Shown here: positions 30,126-38,432 of the stretch, in pieces
Position numbering within the stretch: position 1 is the first letter of the stretch
How the letters are laid out: every line of letters begins with the position of its first letter
From: an uncultured Bacteroidales bacterium
Lineage (GTDB): Bacteria; Bacteroidota; Bacteroidia; Bacteroidales; F082
Length of the DNA: 38,432 bases
Reading direction: 5' to 3'
NCBI GenBank assembly: GCA_900318265.1
Contig: ONKA01000031.1
Location: 1 to 38,432 of the forward strand
The notes under the pieces: model-generated
Told to the model about the DNA's origin: nothing
What the model saw: the letters and a program-made list of their open reading frames with translations, nothing else
Database searches by the model: none
Position numbers and translations under genes: made by a program

Positions 30126-32606
30126 TCAATAGTAGATGATATTCAAATCCAACCGTTTTTGCTGCAGCGACTCAACGGCACGTTTCTTCACCTTGGTGTT
30201 ATAGACTTTCAGTTGTTTCAGCGCAGGGATATTCTCCACGGGTGAGATGCTGCGCACGTTGGTGTTGTTAACGAAGAGGTTTTCAAGTTTTTGCAGGTTG
30301 GAAAGAGGTTTCAACGACTTCACAGGCGTGCCGCTGGCATTAATAGTGACGAGGTTGTTCATCTTCGACAGTGGTCCAAGGTCTTTGATTTGGGTATTCT
30401 CGATGTTAAGCAATTCCAGTAAAGTGCTGCTTTCGATGGGGTCCAAGCTAGCGATAGGGTTGTTTTGTGCGTTGAGTTCGAGCAAAAATTCCTTGTTGGC
30501 CAATGGCGTCAGGTCGCTCACGCCTTGGTTGTTGATGGTGAGGCGTTCAAGCCATGTCAAGCTGGTGAGCGGTTCGATGGAGATGATGGGGAATTCAGGA
30601 GTGATTTCGATTTCTCTCAAGTCAAGGATACGTTGCAGTTCAAGGGCGTTGGGCATTTCTGATTGAATGGAAGTGGCATTGCGGAAGATAGCTTGCCAGA
30701 TGGGGTCAAGGCCGTTCCACCAGGCTTTCAGCGCCTCTGTTTGATAGACCACTGTCACCTGTCTTTGCTTTTCCTTCAGGGCCACGACTTGGCTTCTGCC
30801 AATGGTCGTGCTGTCGGCCTCAATCACCTCAATGTTATCGTCGTTGACCAAAGCTGAGAGGTCGTTGACAGGCGTATGCATGATGTTGAGGTATTTGAGG
30901 TTGCCCATGTCTTGCAATGGCTTGAGGTCATTGATATAGGTATGCGAGATGTTGAGCGACTCCAAGTTGGCCAAGCCTTGAATGGGTTGCAGGAAGCCAA
31001 TCTCTGTGTTTGCGATGTTGAGCGAGCGAAGGTTGGTCAAACGGCTGACGGGCATCAGGTTTTGCATGAAGGTGTTGCCCGAGAGGTCGAGTTCCTGAAG
31101 GTTGATGATCTGGTGCAGCTGTTCGGTGGTCGGTTCCGAGTCGACCTTGATTTGCTTGGAGAACACGGCTTTCCAGTAAATAGGCAGCTCGCGCCACCAG
31201 GTCTTCAAAGCCTCGGTATCATAGATGACCAAGGCGAAGCGGTTGTCCTTGGTGAAGGCGCTGGCTTCGGCATCGTGGATGCCCGAGTGGTCGCAATAGA
31301 TCTTGCTCAACCGGCGGTTGCCCTTCAAGGGGGTCAGATCGCTGATGGAAGTGTTGCTGCAATACAGTTCGCGCAGGTTTTCCATCTCACTTAGCGCTTG
31401 CAAATTGCTGACGGCCGAGCCAGAGATGTTGAGGCTTTGCAAGTCTTTCATCATGCGGAGTGGTCCTAGGTCGCGCACGGCGGTGTTGCTGATGTCGACG
31501 TTCTTAAGCTGTTCGAGGTCTTGCAGGATGCCGATGTTGGCAATGCGGGTGCCGCCAAGGTTCACCGTGGTGAGGTTGGGGCAGCTCTTCAAGTTGGAGA
31601 TGCGGCTGACTTGGGTGTTGTTGATGTTGAGTTTCTGAAGGTTTCTCAAAGTCGTCAGCACGCTGAGATCGTCAACGGTGGTGTTGGCCACTTCGAGTTC
31701 TTCGAGGGTGATGTTGTATTTCAGTGCCGAAAGGTCACTAATTAAAGTGGAGTTGGCACGCAAAACTTTCAGTTTGTTGAGGTTACGCACGGGTGCCAGG
31801 TCTTCGATAGAGGTTCCTGAGACATCGAGCCACGTGAGGTCCGACAGCTCGCTAAGGGGTTCCAAAGAGATGATTTCGCAGATGCCAGAAAGGTCGAGGC
31901 GCTGTTTTTGGGTGATGAGTTTCAGCTTGGCCTCCAGGTCGGCAGAATTGGCAAGGGCATCGACGCTGGGTTCAGCCATCGAGGAACCATCTTCGAGAAG
32001 GACATCTCCACCCAGACGGGTTCTCCAGCTTTGCGACAAGCTGTTCCACCAGTTGCGCAGTGCTTCTTTCTCGTTGATTATGGTGGTATAGATGGAGGCA
32101 ATCTTGATGCTGTTGTTCTGTCGGTCGAGGTTGATTTCGACATAGCGGTTTTTGACGTTGTCAATCTTCTCGTCGTTGATGGTTGTAGCGGTCAGGTGAC
32201 GTGTCAGAGTAGCCTTGAAATAGATGGTACCATCGTCTCTCGTGTTGTTGGCGATGCTTTGAAGATCGAGTTTGAAATCAGCGTATTTGAAGAAAAAGTC
32301 GATGTCTTTGAGATAGGCTTGCACGTCTTTGTTGATGGGCGTTTTGCGGTTGGCGTCAAGGTCATCTTCGATCTGCACCTTGTCGTCGATAAAGACTTTG
32401 CTCCAACTTTCGGTGAAGACGATTTCCTTTTCTGCAGGCAAGGCAGTGCTGTCGCCGAGGAAGTTCATAGTTTCCTCCAGATACGAGATCATGCTGTTGA
32501 TTTCGTTTTCATATTTTGCGATTTCGTCTTTGGAAAGCTTCTTTTGGGCTTGTGCGCCAAAGGCGATGCCAAACAACAATAAGGACAGTATGGCTATCTT
32601 TTTCAT
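30126..32606 (-). CDS. Secreted leucine-rich-repeat protein with three WW-motif modules
   Basis: 826 residues from ATG 32606, which overlaps the upstream stop (ATGA). Signal peptide MKKIAILSLLLFGIAFGAQA. An N-terminal region of about 160 residues is followed by three modules. Each opens with a motif of the form EALxxWWxxLxxxWxxxF/L (WW at about 186, 470 and 629) and continues with internalin-like LRRs of the LxxLxxLxxLxIxNTxVxDLxPL type, such as LTWLDVSGTSIEDLAPV and LKYLNIMHTPVNDLSAL. There is no sorting domain or membrane anchor, so it is periplasmic or secreted by another route. The module triplication is internal duplication. LRRs indicate protein or glycan binding; partners may be the three co-transcribed envelope proteins. 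Confidence 0.88.
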   Translation of the reverse strand: MKKIAILSLLLFGIAFGAQAQKKLSKDEIAKYENEINSMISYLEETMNFLGDSTALPAEKEIVFTESWSKVFIDDKVQIEDDLDANRKTPINKDVQAYLKDIDFFFKYADFKLDLQSIANNTRDDGTIYFKATLTRHLTATTINDEKIDNVKNRYVEINLDRQNNSIKIASIYTTIINEKEALRNWWNSLSQSWRTRLGGDVLLEDGSSMAEPSVDALANSADLEAKLKLITQKQRLDLSGICEIISLEPLSELSDLTWLDVSGTSIEDLAPVRNLNKLKVLRANSTLISDLSALKYNITLEELEVANTTVDDLSVLTTLRNLQKLNINNTQVSRISNLKSCPNLTTVNLGGTRIANIGILQDLEQLKNVDISNTAVRDLGPLRMMKDLQSLNISGSAVSNLQALSEMENLRELYCSNTSISDLTPLKGNRRLSKIYCDHSGIHDAEASAFTKDNRFALVIYDTEALKTWWRELPIYWKAVFSKQIKVDSEPTTEQLHQIINLQELDLSGNTFMQNLMPVSRLTNLRSLNIANTEIGFLQPIQGLANLESLNISHTYINDLKPLQDMGNLKYLNIMHTPVNDLSALVNDDNIEVIEADSTTIGRSQVVALKEKQRQVTVVYQTEALKAWWNGLDPIWQAIFRNATSIQSEMPNALELQRILDLREIEITPEFPIISIEPLTSLTWLERLTINNQGVSDLTPLANKEFLLELNAQNNPIASLDPIESSTLLELLNIENTQIKDLGPLSKMNNLVTINASGTPVKSLKPLSNLQKLENLFVNNTNVRSISPVENIPALKQLKVYNTKVKKRAVESLQQKRLDLNIIYY

Positions 32607-33436
32607 GGTTGATAGAATTTGATAAGGTTGGTTTTTTCCTTTTCCGGCATGTAAATGACATTTGACATCAGCCAGCCGGAGTTCATGCCTGAGCGGTTGA
32701 ACCATGATACTTCAAAGTACCAATCTTTGATTTGGAAGACATGGAACTTGACCGAATCGACATGTTGGAACACCAGTTTGCCCTGCTTGATTTCGTAGAA
32801 AAACAGGGTCAGGTAATTGGGTTGGAATTCTTTTGAGGCGTAGTATTCGATGACCTCGGGATTTTGGAAAGCTTTGTAGATATTCATGAAGTCGAGCTCG
32901 TGGCTCATGGGGTGCAGGAAGTGTTTCTCGCGTTCGGCCATCTCGCCGTTGGGGAAGAGTTTGTTGAACTCCGAGAAATACACGTTGGTAAGCACCCATT
33001 TCGAGCCCAAGCCTTCTTTCTCAACGGCGAGAATGAGGCTGACATTCACCAGTTTGCCGTTGTAGCGAAAGGTGGTCGACACCTCGGAGTACCATCTGCC
33101 GCCAAGGAAGGTCATGTAGGTGGAGTCGTCTTTGGTGACGTCCTCGATGAAATAGCGTTGCAGGTCTGTCTGGGTTCCATATTTCTGTTGGTCGAAAAGG
33201 ATGGGCAGTGACTTGCGGCGCATCTCGTTGCTGCGGTATCTGGGGTCTTTTGGGTTGAGCTTCTCACCAAATTGGTCTTCCTCGTAGTTGAAGCGGCGCA
33301 TGAACTGCCCCATCTGCTTGGTCATGGCGTAGAGCTCGGTCTCGTCCATCTTAAAATCACCAATCGTCTGACCCGCGACAGGCCAGACGATGGCGATGGT
33401 AAGTGCCAGAATGAAAATATTTCTGATTATTCTCAT
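32603..33436 (-). CDS. Secreted protein of unknown function, LRR operon gene 3
   Basis: 277 residues with a signal peptide (MRIIRNIFILALTIAIVWPV, then AGQ). The mature part is mixed alpha/beta without recognised motifs (RYFIEDVTKDDSTYMTFLGG, GKLVFQHVDSVKFHVFQIKD). The C-terminal two thirds read like a single beta-rich domain. Both ends overlap neighbours by 4 bp (ATGA), so the protein is probably made in fixed ratio with them. Predicted periplasmic. Confidence 0.75.
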   Translation of the reverse strand: MRIIRNIFILALTIAIVWPVAGQTIGDFKMDETELYAMTKQMGQFMRRFNYEEDQFGEKLNPKDPRYRSNEMRRKSLPILFDQQKYGTQTDLQRYFIEDVTKDDSTYMTFLGGRWYSEVSTTFRYNGKLVNVSLILAVEKEGLGSKWVLTNVYFSEFNKLFPNGEMAEREKHFLHPMSHELDFMNIYKAFQNPEVIEYYASKEFQPNYLTLFFYEIKQGKLVFQHVDSVKFHVFQIKDWYFEVSWFNRSGMNSGWLMSNVIYMPEKEKTNLIKFYQP

Positions 33437-34008
33437 CTGTTGGTGGTTTCCTTCACACGCATGTCGCCGAGCAACACATCCCAGAAGCCGATGGTGCGGC
33501 CACCGATTTGGGTCTCTTTGCGTTTCACGTAGACGGTGATGTCTTTCTTTGTGGTGTCCTTGTAGGTCAGGTTGCCTTCCTTGTCGTAGCCCCTGAAGGT
33601 TTGGAAGATGGTGATGACACCCACGTAGGTGCCGTCGGGTTGACGTTGCAGGTCACTGACATATTCAATGTTGTACCATTCGATTTCAACGCGGTCGTAG
33701 TTGAGGCGCATGAGGTGCTCAAAGTACTTGCGGACGCGATAGTAGGTGATCTTGTTGGAACCCAGTGAGGAGACACCAATTTCGGCATCACTCATGAAAA
33801 GCTCCTCGGCTCGGTCGATGACGCGGTTGGCCTCGCTGAAAGGCGTTTCTTTCGATCCTACGATTTTGATGTATTTGCTCAGGTCTCTCACCTTCTCCAA
33901 GGCCAGACTGTCGATGGCCTGCTTGCGTGCGTAGTCAATTTCGTCTTGAGCCATGGCGCTTCCCACGACGCACAAGGCAATCACTAAAGTGGCAATGATC
34001 TTTTTCAT
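33433..34008 (-). CDS. Secreted protein of unknown function, LRR operon gene 2
   Basis: 191 residues with a signal peptide (MKKIIATLVIALCVVGSAMA). The mature part has a helical start and then strands (VEIEWYNIEYVSDLQRQPDG, TYVGVITIFQTFRGYDKEG, DITVYVKRKE) reminiscent of an NTF2-like cone fold, but this is only a shape-based guess. ATGA overlaps both neighbours. The sentence-like segment SEANRVIDRAEELFMSD is echoed in gene 1 of the operon (SQANRTINETLGLFES), suggesting a shared element or distant relation. Confidence 0.75.
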   Translation of the reverse strand: MKKIIATLVIALCVVGSAMAQDEIDYARKQAIDSLALEKVRDLSKYIKIVGSKETPFSEANRVIDRAEELFMSDAEIGVSSLGSNKITYYRVRKYFEHLMRLNYDRVEIEWYNIEYVSDLQRQPDGTYVGVITIFQTFRGYDKEGNLTYKDTTKKDITVYVKRKETQIGGRTIGFWDVLLGDMRVKETTNR

Positions 34009-34628
34009 TTCTTTATCAGTTCAAGTTCGTTAATCTTTCCGTTTGCGTTGTATTTGATTTCGTGCACCTTCTCTGCCGCCTTCTTCTGGTCCTTCACGTA
34101 GTTGAGGTACTTCTCGATGGTGGTCGGACGGTCATAGTCGTTGAAGCCTGCGTTTTGCTTGATGATGATGAGCACGGGCACGTTGGGCGACTCAAAGAGG
34201 CCAAGGGTCTCATTGATAGTGCGGTTGGCTTGCGAGACGCTGCCCGATTGGGCGATGGTGGCAAAGTTACGCTCAAGAGTGGTATTTGCATTTTGTGCCT
34301 CTTGTTTGTTGCGCTCCTCTTCTTCCTTTTGTGCGCGTTCGCGAGCTAACTTCTTCTCCACTTGGAAGATGAGGTCGTCGACTTCGGCGTTTTGCAGGTT
34401 CCAGTCCTTGATGGTTTTCACGCGTGCTTCCTTCTCTTCGAGGCTCCAAAGGGTCTCGTCGTCGAGGATAGCGTTCAAGTCCTTCACGGCTTGTTCAACT
34501 TTCGATTTGTACTCGGCCTCAGCGGCTTCGCGGGCAAGTCTCTTCTTGCTCTTGCAGCTGGTGGTGCCTCCCAGCGTGATGAACACGGCCAGAAGAACCA
34601 TCATGATGGTTGTGATTTTACTTTTCAT
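34005..34628 (-). CDS. Coiled-coil lipoprotein, LRR operon gene 1
   Basis: 207 residues. The signal peptide ends in the lipobox GGTTSC (Cys25). A charged coiled coil (KRLAREAAEAEYKSKVEQAV, later KKLARERAQKEEEERNKQEA) covers about residues 29-115. A compact C-terminal domain contains SQANRTINETLGLFESPNVP and VLIIIKQNAGFNDYDRPTTI, followed by EKYLNYVKDQKKA. It is likely an outer-membrane-anchored, periplasm-facing partner of the following secreted proteins. It overlaps the next gene by 4 bp. Confidence 0.8.
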   Translation of the reverse strand: MKSKITTIMMVLLAVFITLGGTTSCKSKKRLAREAAEAEYKSKVEQAVKDLNAILDDETLWSLEEKEARVKTIKDWNLQNAEVDDLIFQVEKKLARERAQKEEEERNKQEAQNANTTLERNFATIAQSGSVSQANRTINETLGLFESPNVPVLIIIKQNAGFNDYDRPTTIEKYLNYVKDQKKAAEKVHEIKYNANGKINELELIKK

Positions 34629-34676
34629 TGTTTATCTAAATTTTTTCCTATAACTCCAATTAATGCTAATAAATTG

Positions 34677-34684
34677 CAAAAGTA
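34677..34684 (-). promoter_or_regulatory. -7 box of the LRR operon
   Basis: TACTTTTG on the minus strand, 49 bp before ATG 34628. At the -33 distance only TTA is seen. Confidence 0.6.
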
Positions 34685-34733
34685 GTGCTTTTTTTCGATG
34701 TATAAGAGGATTTGCGGCAAAATTAGTGCCAAT

Positions 34734-35303
34734 TTACCCCAGTGGGATTTTCTTCAGGACTTTGTAAATGGGTCCAGTAGGCTGCAAGAAGCTTTGGAAA
34801 TAGATGAGTTCCTTCACGTCGGCATGGAGATAGGTTTTCTGCTCGATAGATTTGCATATCTGTAAGAAGAACTGCTTATCAACCAGTTGCTTGATGCGGC
34901 AAACAGTGAGATGCGGCACAAAGTTCTGACGGTCGCGGAGGTAGCCCAAGTCGTCGAAAGCATCCAACAGGTCGGATTCGAGGTCAAACAAGGCTTTGGG
35001 TTGGTTGTTCATGCCTAGCCAAAGGATGCGAGGCACGTTGTTGCTGCCGAAGAATCCCGTGCGGTCGAAGTCCATGGTGAAGGGTTGGTGTTTTTTCGCC
35101 ACTTTTTGGCAGGCCTCAATGATGTTGGGGATATCCTCTATCGGGGTGTCGCCGACAAACTTTAAGGTCAGATGGATTTGGTTGGTTTTCACATAGTTGA
35201 TATACTTCTCGTGTTTAAGGTTTTTCTTCAGTCTTTCAACCATGGCTGGAAATTCCGTGCTGCATGGGATGGAAATGGCAAGGAAGGTTCGTTTGGTGTT
35301 CAT
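34734..35303 (-). CDS. thpR: RNA 2',3'-cyclic phosphodiesterase (LigT/ThpR)
   Basis: 189 residues of the 2H phosphoesterase family. Two catalytic H-x-T-x motifs are present: HLTL (44-47) in IHLTLKFVGDT and HLTV (131-134) in FVPHLTVCRIK. The spacing and length are typical of ThpR. It opens 2',3'-cyclic phosphates on RNA ends in the cytoplasm. It stands 13 bp after the SGNH gene and may be the last gene of the MBOAT transcript. Confidence 0.93.
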   Translation of the reverse strand: MNTKRTFLAISIPCSTEFPAMVERLKKNLKHEKYINYVKTNQIHLTLKFVGDTPIEDIPNIIEACQKVAKKHQPFTMDFDRTGFFGSNNVPRILWLGMNNQPKALFDLESDLLDAFDDLGYLRDRQNFVPHLTVCRIKQLVDKQFFLQICKSIEQKTYLHADVKELIYFQSFLQPTGPIYKVLKKIPLG

Positions 35304-35316
35304 TGTGTAGGATTTG

Positions 35317-36264
35317 TTATGGATTCAGTATTTTTAGGGAGTCGATGCTATGTGCCAGTGCCGTGGAGAAGATCTCCGCTCCCTTTTGGTTGACGTGGTG
35401 ACCGTTCATGAAGTAACTCGTGTCTGAGCTGATGTCCATGGTCGAGAAGTCGAGCAAGGGGATGGCATAGCGTTGTGACAAGTCTTGGTAGGCTTTTCTT
35501 GTCTTTTTTTCTTTTAGGTTTTCTTTTAATCGATTATGCAACGGGGCATAAACAAATATGACAGGGATACTATCTCGTTGGGTCTCTTGTAGGAAACGCT
35601 CAAGCAAGGCTACAGCTTCAGGTTCACATTGACCCCTGATTTTTCCTTTTTTGAGCATTTCGTTTAAGTTTTGTCCATTCCATGCTAGGTTTTCGTTGGC
35701 ATAGCCTTTATAATAATGACCTTTCTGGTCGTGGTGAAGGTGCAACAATTCACCGAGGGCTATGGTCATCAGTTTGTAGTCGCCTCGATATCGGTACATT
35801 GGAATGTATTTCTCTGCCCAAGAAAAGCCATACAGGTCAAGGTAAGGTTTCACTAGCGAGTCAGTCATGTAGGGATAGTATTGTTCCTTCTCATACCCGT
35901 CTGACACCATACGCAAATCTCGGAAATCAATGTTGACAAGAATTAATTTGGGTTTGTTGTTGTTCCTTTTGTAGAGTTGCCACCGCAGATAACTCACACC
36001 AAAGGGTTGTGCCGAGACCCCTAGATTACGTGAATCAATATGGAGAATGGAATCGAGAATATAGGGGTTATAGCATCCTACAGCGCGCGAATTGCCCAAA
36101 ATGACCAGGTCAGCATCCATTTTCTTGTTCATGAGAGCGTTCATAGTGCTGAAATGCCCCCTTTCCGTGAGTCTCAATCCTTGACTAATCATCACATCTG
36201 CGATGATGGCTAGTGTGAAAATAATCACGGCAAACACAACACTATTTTTCAGAAATCTTTTCAT
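35317..36264 (-). CDS. SGNH/AlgJ-like O-acyltransferase accessory protein
   Basis: 315 residues from ATG 36264, which overlaps the MBOAT stop by one base. One N-terminal membrane anchor (VVFAVIIFTLAIIADVMI). Block I is DADLVILGNSRAVGCYNP (Ser59 in GNSR). The C-terminal block is SYFMNGHHVNQKGAEIF, where the family's D-x-x-H appears as N-x-H-H: the Asp is Asn and the His is kept. Such periplasmic proteins work with an MBOAT partner to move acyl groups onto exported glycans (alginate AlgJ/X, PatB, DltD-like systems). The Asp-to-Asn change may be normal for this subfamily. Confidence 0.82.
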   Translation of the reverse strand: MKRFLKNSVVFAVIIFTLAIIADVMISQGLRLTERGHFSTMNALMNKKMDADLVILGNSRAVGCYNPYILDSILHIDSRNLGVSAQPFGVSYLRWQLYKRNNNKPKLILVNIDFRDLRMVSDGYEKEQYYPYMTDSLVKPYLDLYGFSWAEKYIPMYRYRGDYKLMTIALGELLHLHHDQKGHYYKGYANENLAWNGQNLNEMLKKGKIRGQCEPEAVALLERFLQETQRDSIPVIFVYAPLHNRLKENLKEKKTRKAYQDLSQRYAIPLLDFSTMDISSDTSYFMNGHHVNQKGAEIFSTALAHSIDSLKILNP

Positions 36265-37718
36265 CAGAACTGGAAGTATATGAAAGTTTCGGCTGGTTTC
36301 CCGAAAGTGAAAATCATGATGACAAGTAGGACATATAATACCCATTGCCAGGGCTTTTTGGCCTTTTCTAACTTAATGGGACATTCCTTGTGACGACCAT
36401 TCCATTCCAAAACAATAAGTATGATGAGAATCAAAGGCATAGGCAACATATAGGTTGGACTATTGATCCAAGGCGTTGTAAACAAACTCTTGTTAAAGAT
36501 GCCGCAAACATAAGTCCAGGCCTGTCCTATGCTTTCAGCCCTAAAGAGAATCCAGCCCAACGTGGCCAAGATAAAGGTCAATAGCATTTGTCCTGCTTCT
36601 TTTAGTTTTGGCAGTTTTCTACCTTCGGCTACATTGTCCGTAAAAGTGCGATTCTTGCCCAACAGGATGAGTGGCAAAAACAACACAGCATGATAGGCGC
36701 CCCATGCAATGAATGTCCAGTTTGAACCATGCCAAAAACCACTGAGTAGGAAGATGACAAATACATTACGAACCACTTTGGCCTTACTCACCCGACTGCC
36801 ACCCATGGGAATGTAAACATAATCGCGGAACCAAGTCGTCAATGAAATGTGCCAACGACGCCAAAACTCAGCCATGTTGCGACTGAAATAAGGCACGTTG
36901 AAGTTGCGCATCAGTTTGATTCCAAACAATTTGGCAGTTCCTATTGCAATGTCGGAATAACCTGAAAAATCGCAATAAATCTGGAAAGTGAAGAAAATGG
37001 CAGCAAGCAGCAAAGTACTTCCATTTTGGGTGCTGTGACCTGAAAACACTTGGTCGACAAATATAGCACAGTTGTCAGCCACTACAATTTTTTTGAACAA
37101 GCCCCATAAAATAAGGCGCATACCGTCGGCAGCAGAATGATAATTAAAGGTTCGTTTTTTTAGGAATTGTGGCAATAAGTTTGTGGCTCGTTCGATAGGG
37201 CCAGCCACTAACTGGGGGAAGAATGAAATGAATGCAAAAAAGGCAATAATATCTTTGGTTGGTTCAATCTTACCCCTATATACATCGATAGTATATGATA
37301 GTGCTTGAAAGGTATAGAACGAAATACCCACAGGAAGGATCACTTTTAGCAACAGGCCATCGGCTGAAAAGTGAAATAGCCGAGCAAATTCGGTGACGAA
37401 AAAATCGTAATACTTGAACAAGGCCAATATGCCTATATTGAGGAGGATATTGAGCCACATCCACAGTTTCGATTTTTGTTTTGAAGTGGCTTTTTTAATT
37501 AGGATACCACTGCCCCATGAACAGAAGGAGGTAAGTGCGATGAGTAGAAGGAAGCGCCAATCCCACCAACCATAGAACACATAGCTGGCCGCTACAACAA
37601 AGGCATTTTGTAGAAGCAATTGCCATCGCGACTTGCCTATACAGTAATCGAATAACCACCAATAAAGTAGAAAGACGATGGGAAGAAACAATGCAAACTG
37701 TATGGAATTGAAGAGCAT
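36264..37718 (-). CDS. MBOAT-family membrane O-acyltransferase (AlgI-like)
   Basis: 484 residues from ATG 37718 (MLFNSIQFALFLPIVFLLYW). The longer frame to 37820 has no support. Many membrane segments are present. Family motifs: YYFDF-like KYYDFFV, PVGISFYTFQALSYTIDVYR, FFPQLVAGPIERA, YCDFSGYSDIAIG, FWRRWHISLTTWFRDYVYIP and the catalytic-His segment SGFWHGSNWTF. It brings acyl groups across the inner membrane to the adjacent SGNH partner. The target glycan is unknown; the polysaccharide operon in this window is a possible source. Confidence 0.95.
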   Translation of the reverse strand: MLFNSIQFALFLPIVFLLYWWLFDYCIGKSRWQLLLQNAFVVAASYVFYGWWDWRFLLLIALTSFCSWGSGILIKKATSKQKSKLWMWLNILLNIGILALFKYYDFFVTEFARLFHFSADGLLLKVILPVGISFYTFQALSYTIDVYRGKIEPTKDIIAFFAFISFFPQLVAGPIERATNLLPQFLKKRTFNYHSAADGMRLILWGLFKKIVVADNCAIFVDQVFSGHSTQNGSTLLLAAIFFTFQIYCDFSGYSDIAIGTAKLFGIKLMRNFNVPYFSRNMAEFWRRWHISLTTWFRDYVYIPMGGSRVSKAKVVRNVFVIFLLSGFWHGSNWTFIAWGAYHAVLFLPLILLGKNRTFTDNVAEGRKLPKLKEAGQMLLTFILATLGWILFRAESIGQAWTYVCGIFNKSLFTTPWINSPTYMLPMPLILIILIVLEWNGRHKECPIKLEKAKKPWQWVLYVLLVIMIFTFGKPAETFIYFQF

Positions 37719-37738
37719 ACCAGCCTTGGTTTTCGCCG

Positions 37739-37746
37739 CAAAAATA
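37739..37746 (-). promoter_or_regulatory. -7 box of the MBOAT operon
   Basis: TATTTTTG on the minus strand, 21 bp before ATG 37718. No TTG at the -33 distance. Confidence 0.5.
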
Positions 37747-37769
37747 GGTGTTTTTAAGGAGAAAATCTT

Positions 37770-37796
37770 TTGATTCAGTAAAAAATCGTATTTTCG
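37770..37796 (+). promoter_or_regulatory. Possible promoter of the ROK kinase gene
   Basis: TTG (37770-37772), 16 nt, then TATTTTCG (37789-37796), one base off TAnnTTTG and with short spacing. Divergent from the MBOAT promoter. Confidence 0.4.
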
Positions 37797-37818
37797 CCCA
37801 TTCAAAAGCAATCTTATC

Positions 37819-38432
37819 ATGAATACCTATTCCATTGGAATCGACATTGGCGGCACCAACACCGACATTGGACTGGTGCGCGACGACGGCCGTGTGATGA
37901 CCAAGAAAAATCTTCCCACCAACAAATATTTCGATGCCTCCCTTTATGTGGCGGACATCTGCGAACAAATCAAATACTTAATGGCCGAAAACCATGTTGA
38001 CACCATCGACGGCATCGGCATTGCGGCTCCGGCAGGCAACTACTATACGGGCTGCATCGAGAATGCCACCAACCTCAACTTCAAAGGTATCGTCAATCTT
38101 GGCTCGGAATTCCACTCGCATATCGACGTGCCTGTCGTCGTCTCCAACGACGCCAACGCCGCGGCTTACGGCGAACTCGTCTACGGCGGTGCCAAAGGCA
38201 TGAAGCATTTCGTGATGTTCACCCTCGGCACGGGCGTGGGTAGTGGCATTGTCGTTGACGGCAAGCTGGTACACGGCAAGACTGGGGGCGCTGGTGAACT
38301 CGGCCACGCCATCCTCATCCCCGAAGGCCGTCCTTGCGGCTGCGGACGCAAAGGCTGTCTGGAGACCTATACCTCCGCTACGGGCATCCGCCGCACCGCA
38401 CTCGAGATGATACAAGGCACCCCCGATTATGT
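37819..38432 (+). CDS. ROK-family sugar kinase (glucokinase-like), N-terminal part
   Basis: 204 codons from ATG 37819 to the window edge; the gene is unfinished. The ATP-binding block is GIDIGGTNTDIGLV (residues 7-20). The substrate/catalytic block is VVVSNDANAAAYGEL. The ROK glycine-rich segment is FTLGTGVGSGIVVDGKLVHG. The zinc site combines GELGH and CGCGRKGCLE. These define a ROK hexokinase, most likely a glucokinase or N-acetylhexosamine kinase; the substrate is not decidable here. There is no N-terminal HTH, so it is not a ROK repressor. Confidence 0.93.
   Translation, partial: MNTYSIGIDIGGTNTDIGLVRDDGRVMTKKNLPTNKYFDASLYVADICEQIKYLMAENHVDTIDGIGIAAPAGNYYTGCIENATNLNFKGIVNLGSEFHSHIDVPVVVSNDANAAAYGELVYGGAKGMKHFVMFTLGTGVGSGIVVDGKLVHGKTGGAGELGHAILIPEGRPCGCGRKGCLETYTSATGIRRTALEMIQGTPDY

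Overview
The window looks like an uncultured gut or rumen Bacteroidales. The evidence is Bacteroidetes-type promoters (TTG or TTTG, about 19-20 nt, TAnnTTTG), short lipoboxes with Ser/Gly before Cys, type IX secretion (T9SS) C-terminal sorting domains, BspA-like leucine-rich repeats, SusD-free envelope operons with ATGA overlaps, and a ptb-buk butyrate operon. Almost all genes are on the minus strand. Functions are read from motifs and remembered family features; no database search was possible.

Layout. 1-2050: 5' part of an EF-G-like GTPase and a PfkB sugar/nucleoside kinase, separated by nested hairpins. 2107-2317: tRNA-Asn(GTT) with its own promoter and terminator. 2319-11185: a minus-strand surface-polysaccharide operon, in transcription order CapD/WbpM-like NDP-sugar dehydratase, a large FAD/Fe-S D-2-hydroxyacid dehydrogenase (YdiJ-like), a DUF3298-like lipoprotein, mannose-1-phosphate guanylyltransferase carrying an in-frame repeat, two acyltransferase-like genes, and a phosphoglycosyl-transferase with an altered catalytic dyad. 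11259-14035: SprT-like protein, tiny lipoprotein, M23/EnvC-like peptidase, DUF4292 lipoprotein.

14125-23878 is an accessory stretch of T9SS cargo genes. Five loci are broken by a frameshift, nonsense codon or truncation: an out-of-frame cargo/CTD join, a BspA relic, a headless beta-helix protein, a papain-like protease with an internal TAG, and a DUF3244-like protein. Two cargo genes and a TPR-TM-HTH regulator are intact. The stretch lies between a TPR protein gene (after dut) and DUF4292-M23, which from memory are usually adjacent in Bacteroidales.

25695-30039: dut, a CarboxypepD-regulatory-like secreted protein, comF, and ptb-buk (butyryl-CoA to butyrate with ATP). 30063-34684: a four-gene, ATGA-coupled envelope operon of unknown role ending in an 826-residue LRR protein with a triplicated WW motif. 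34734-37746: thpR, then an SGNH/MBOAT pair for O-acylation of an exported glycan. 37819-38432: 5' part of a ROK kinase on the plus strand.

The strongest unusual signal is a set of palindromic repeat families, several read in frame inside genes. The clearest is an 88-bp three-armed element at 13361-13448 and 25569-25656. Its two copies differ by three compensated base-pair changes, and both sit at the 5' end of an envelope gene just before the signal-peptide core, in the same orientation and frame.
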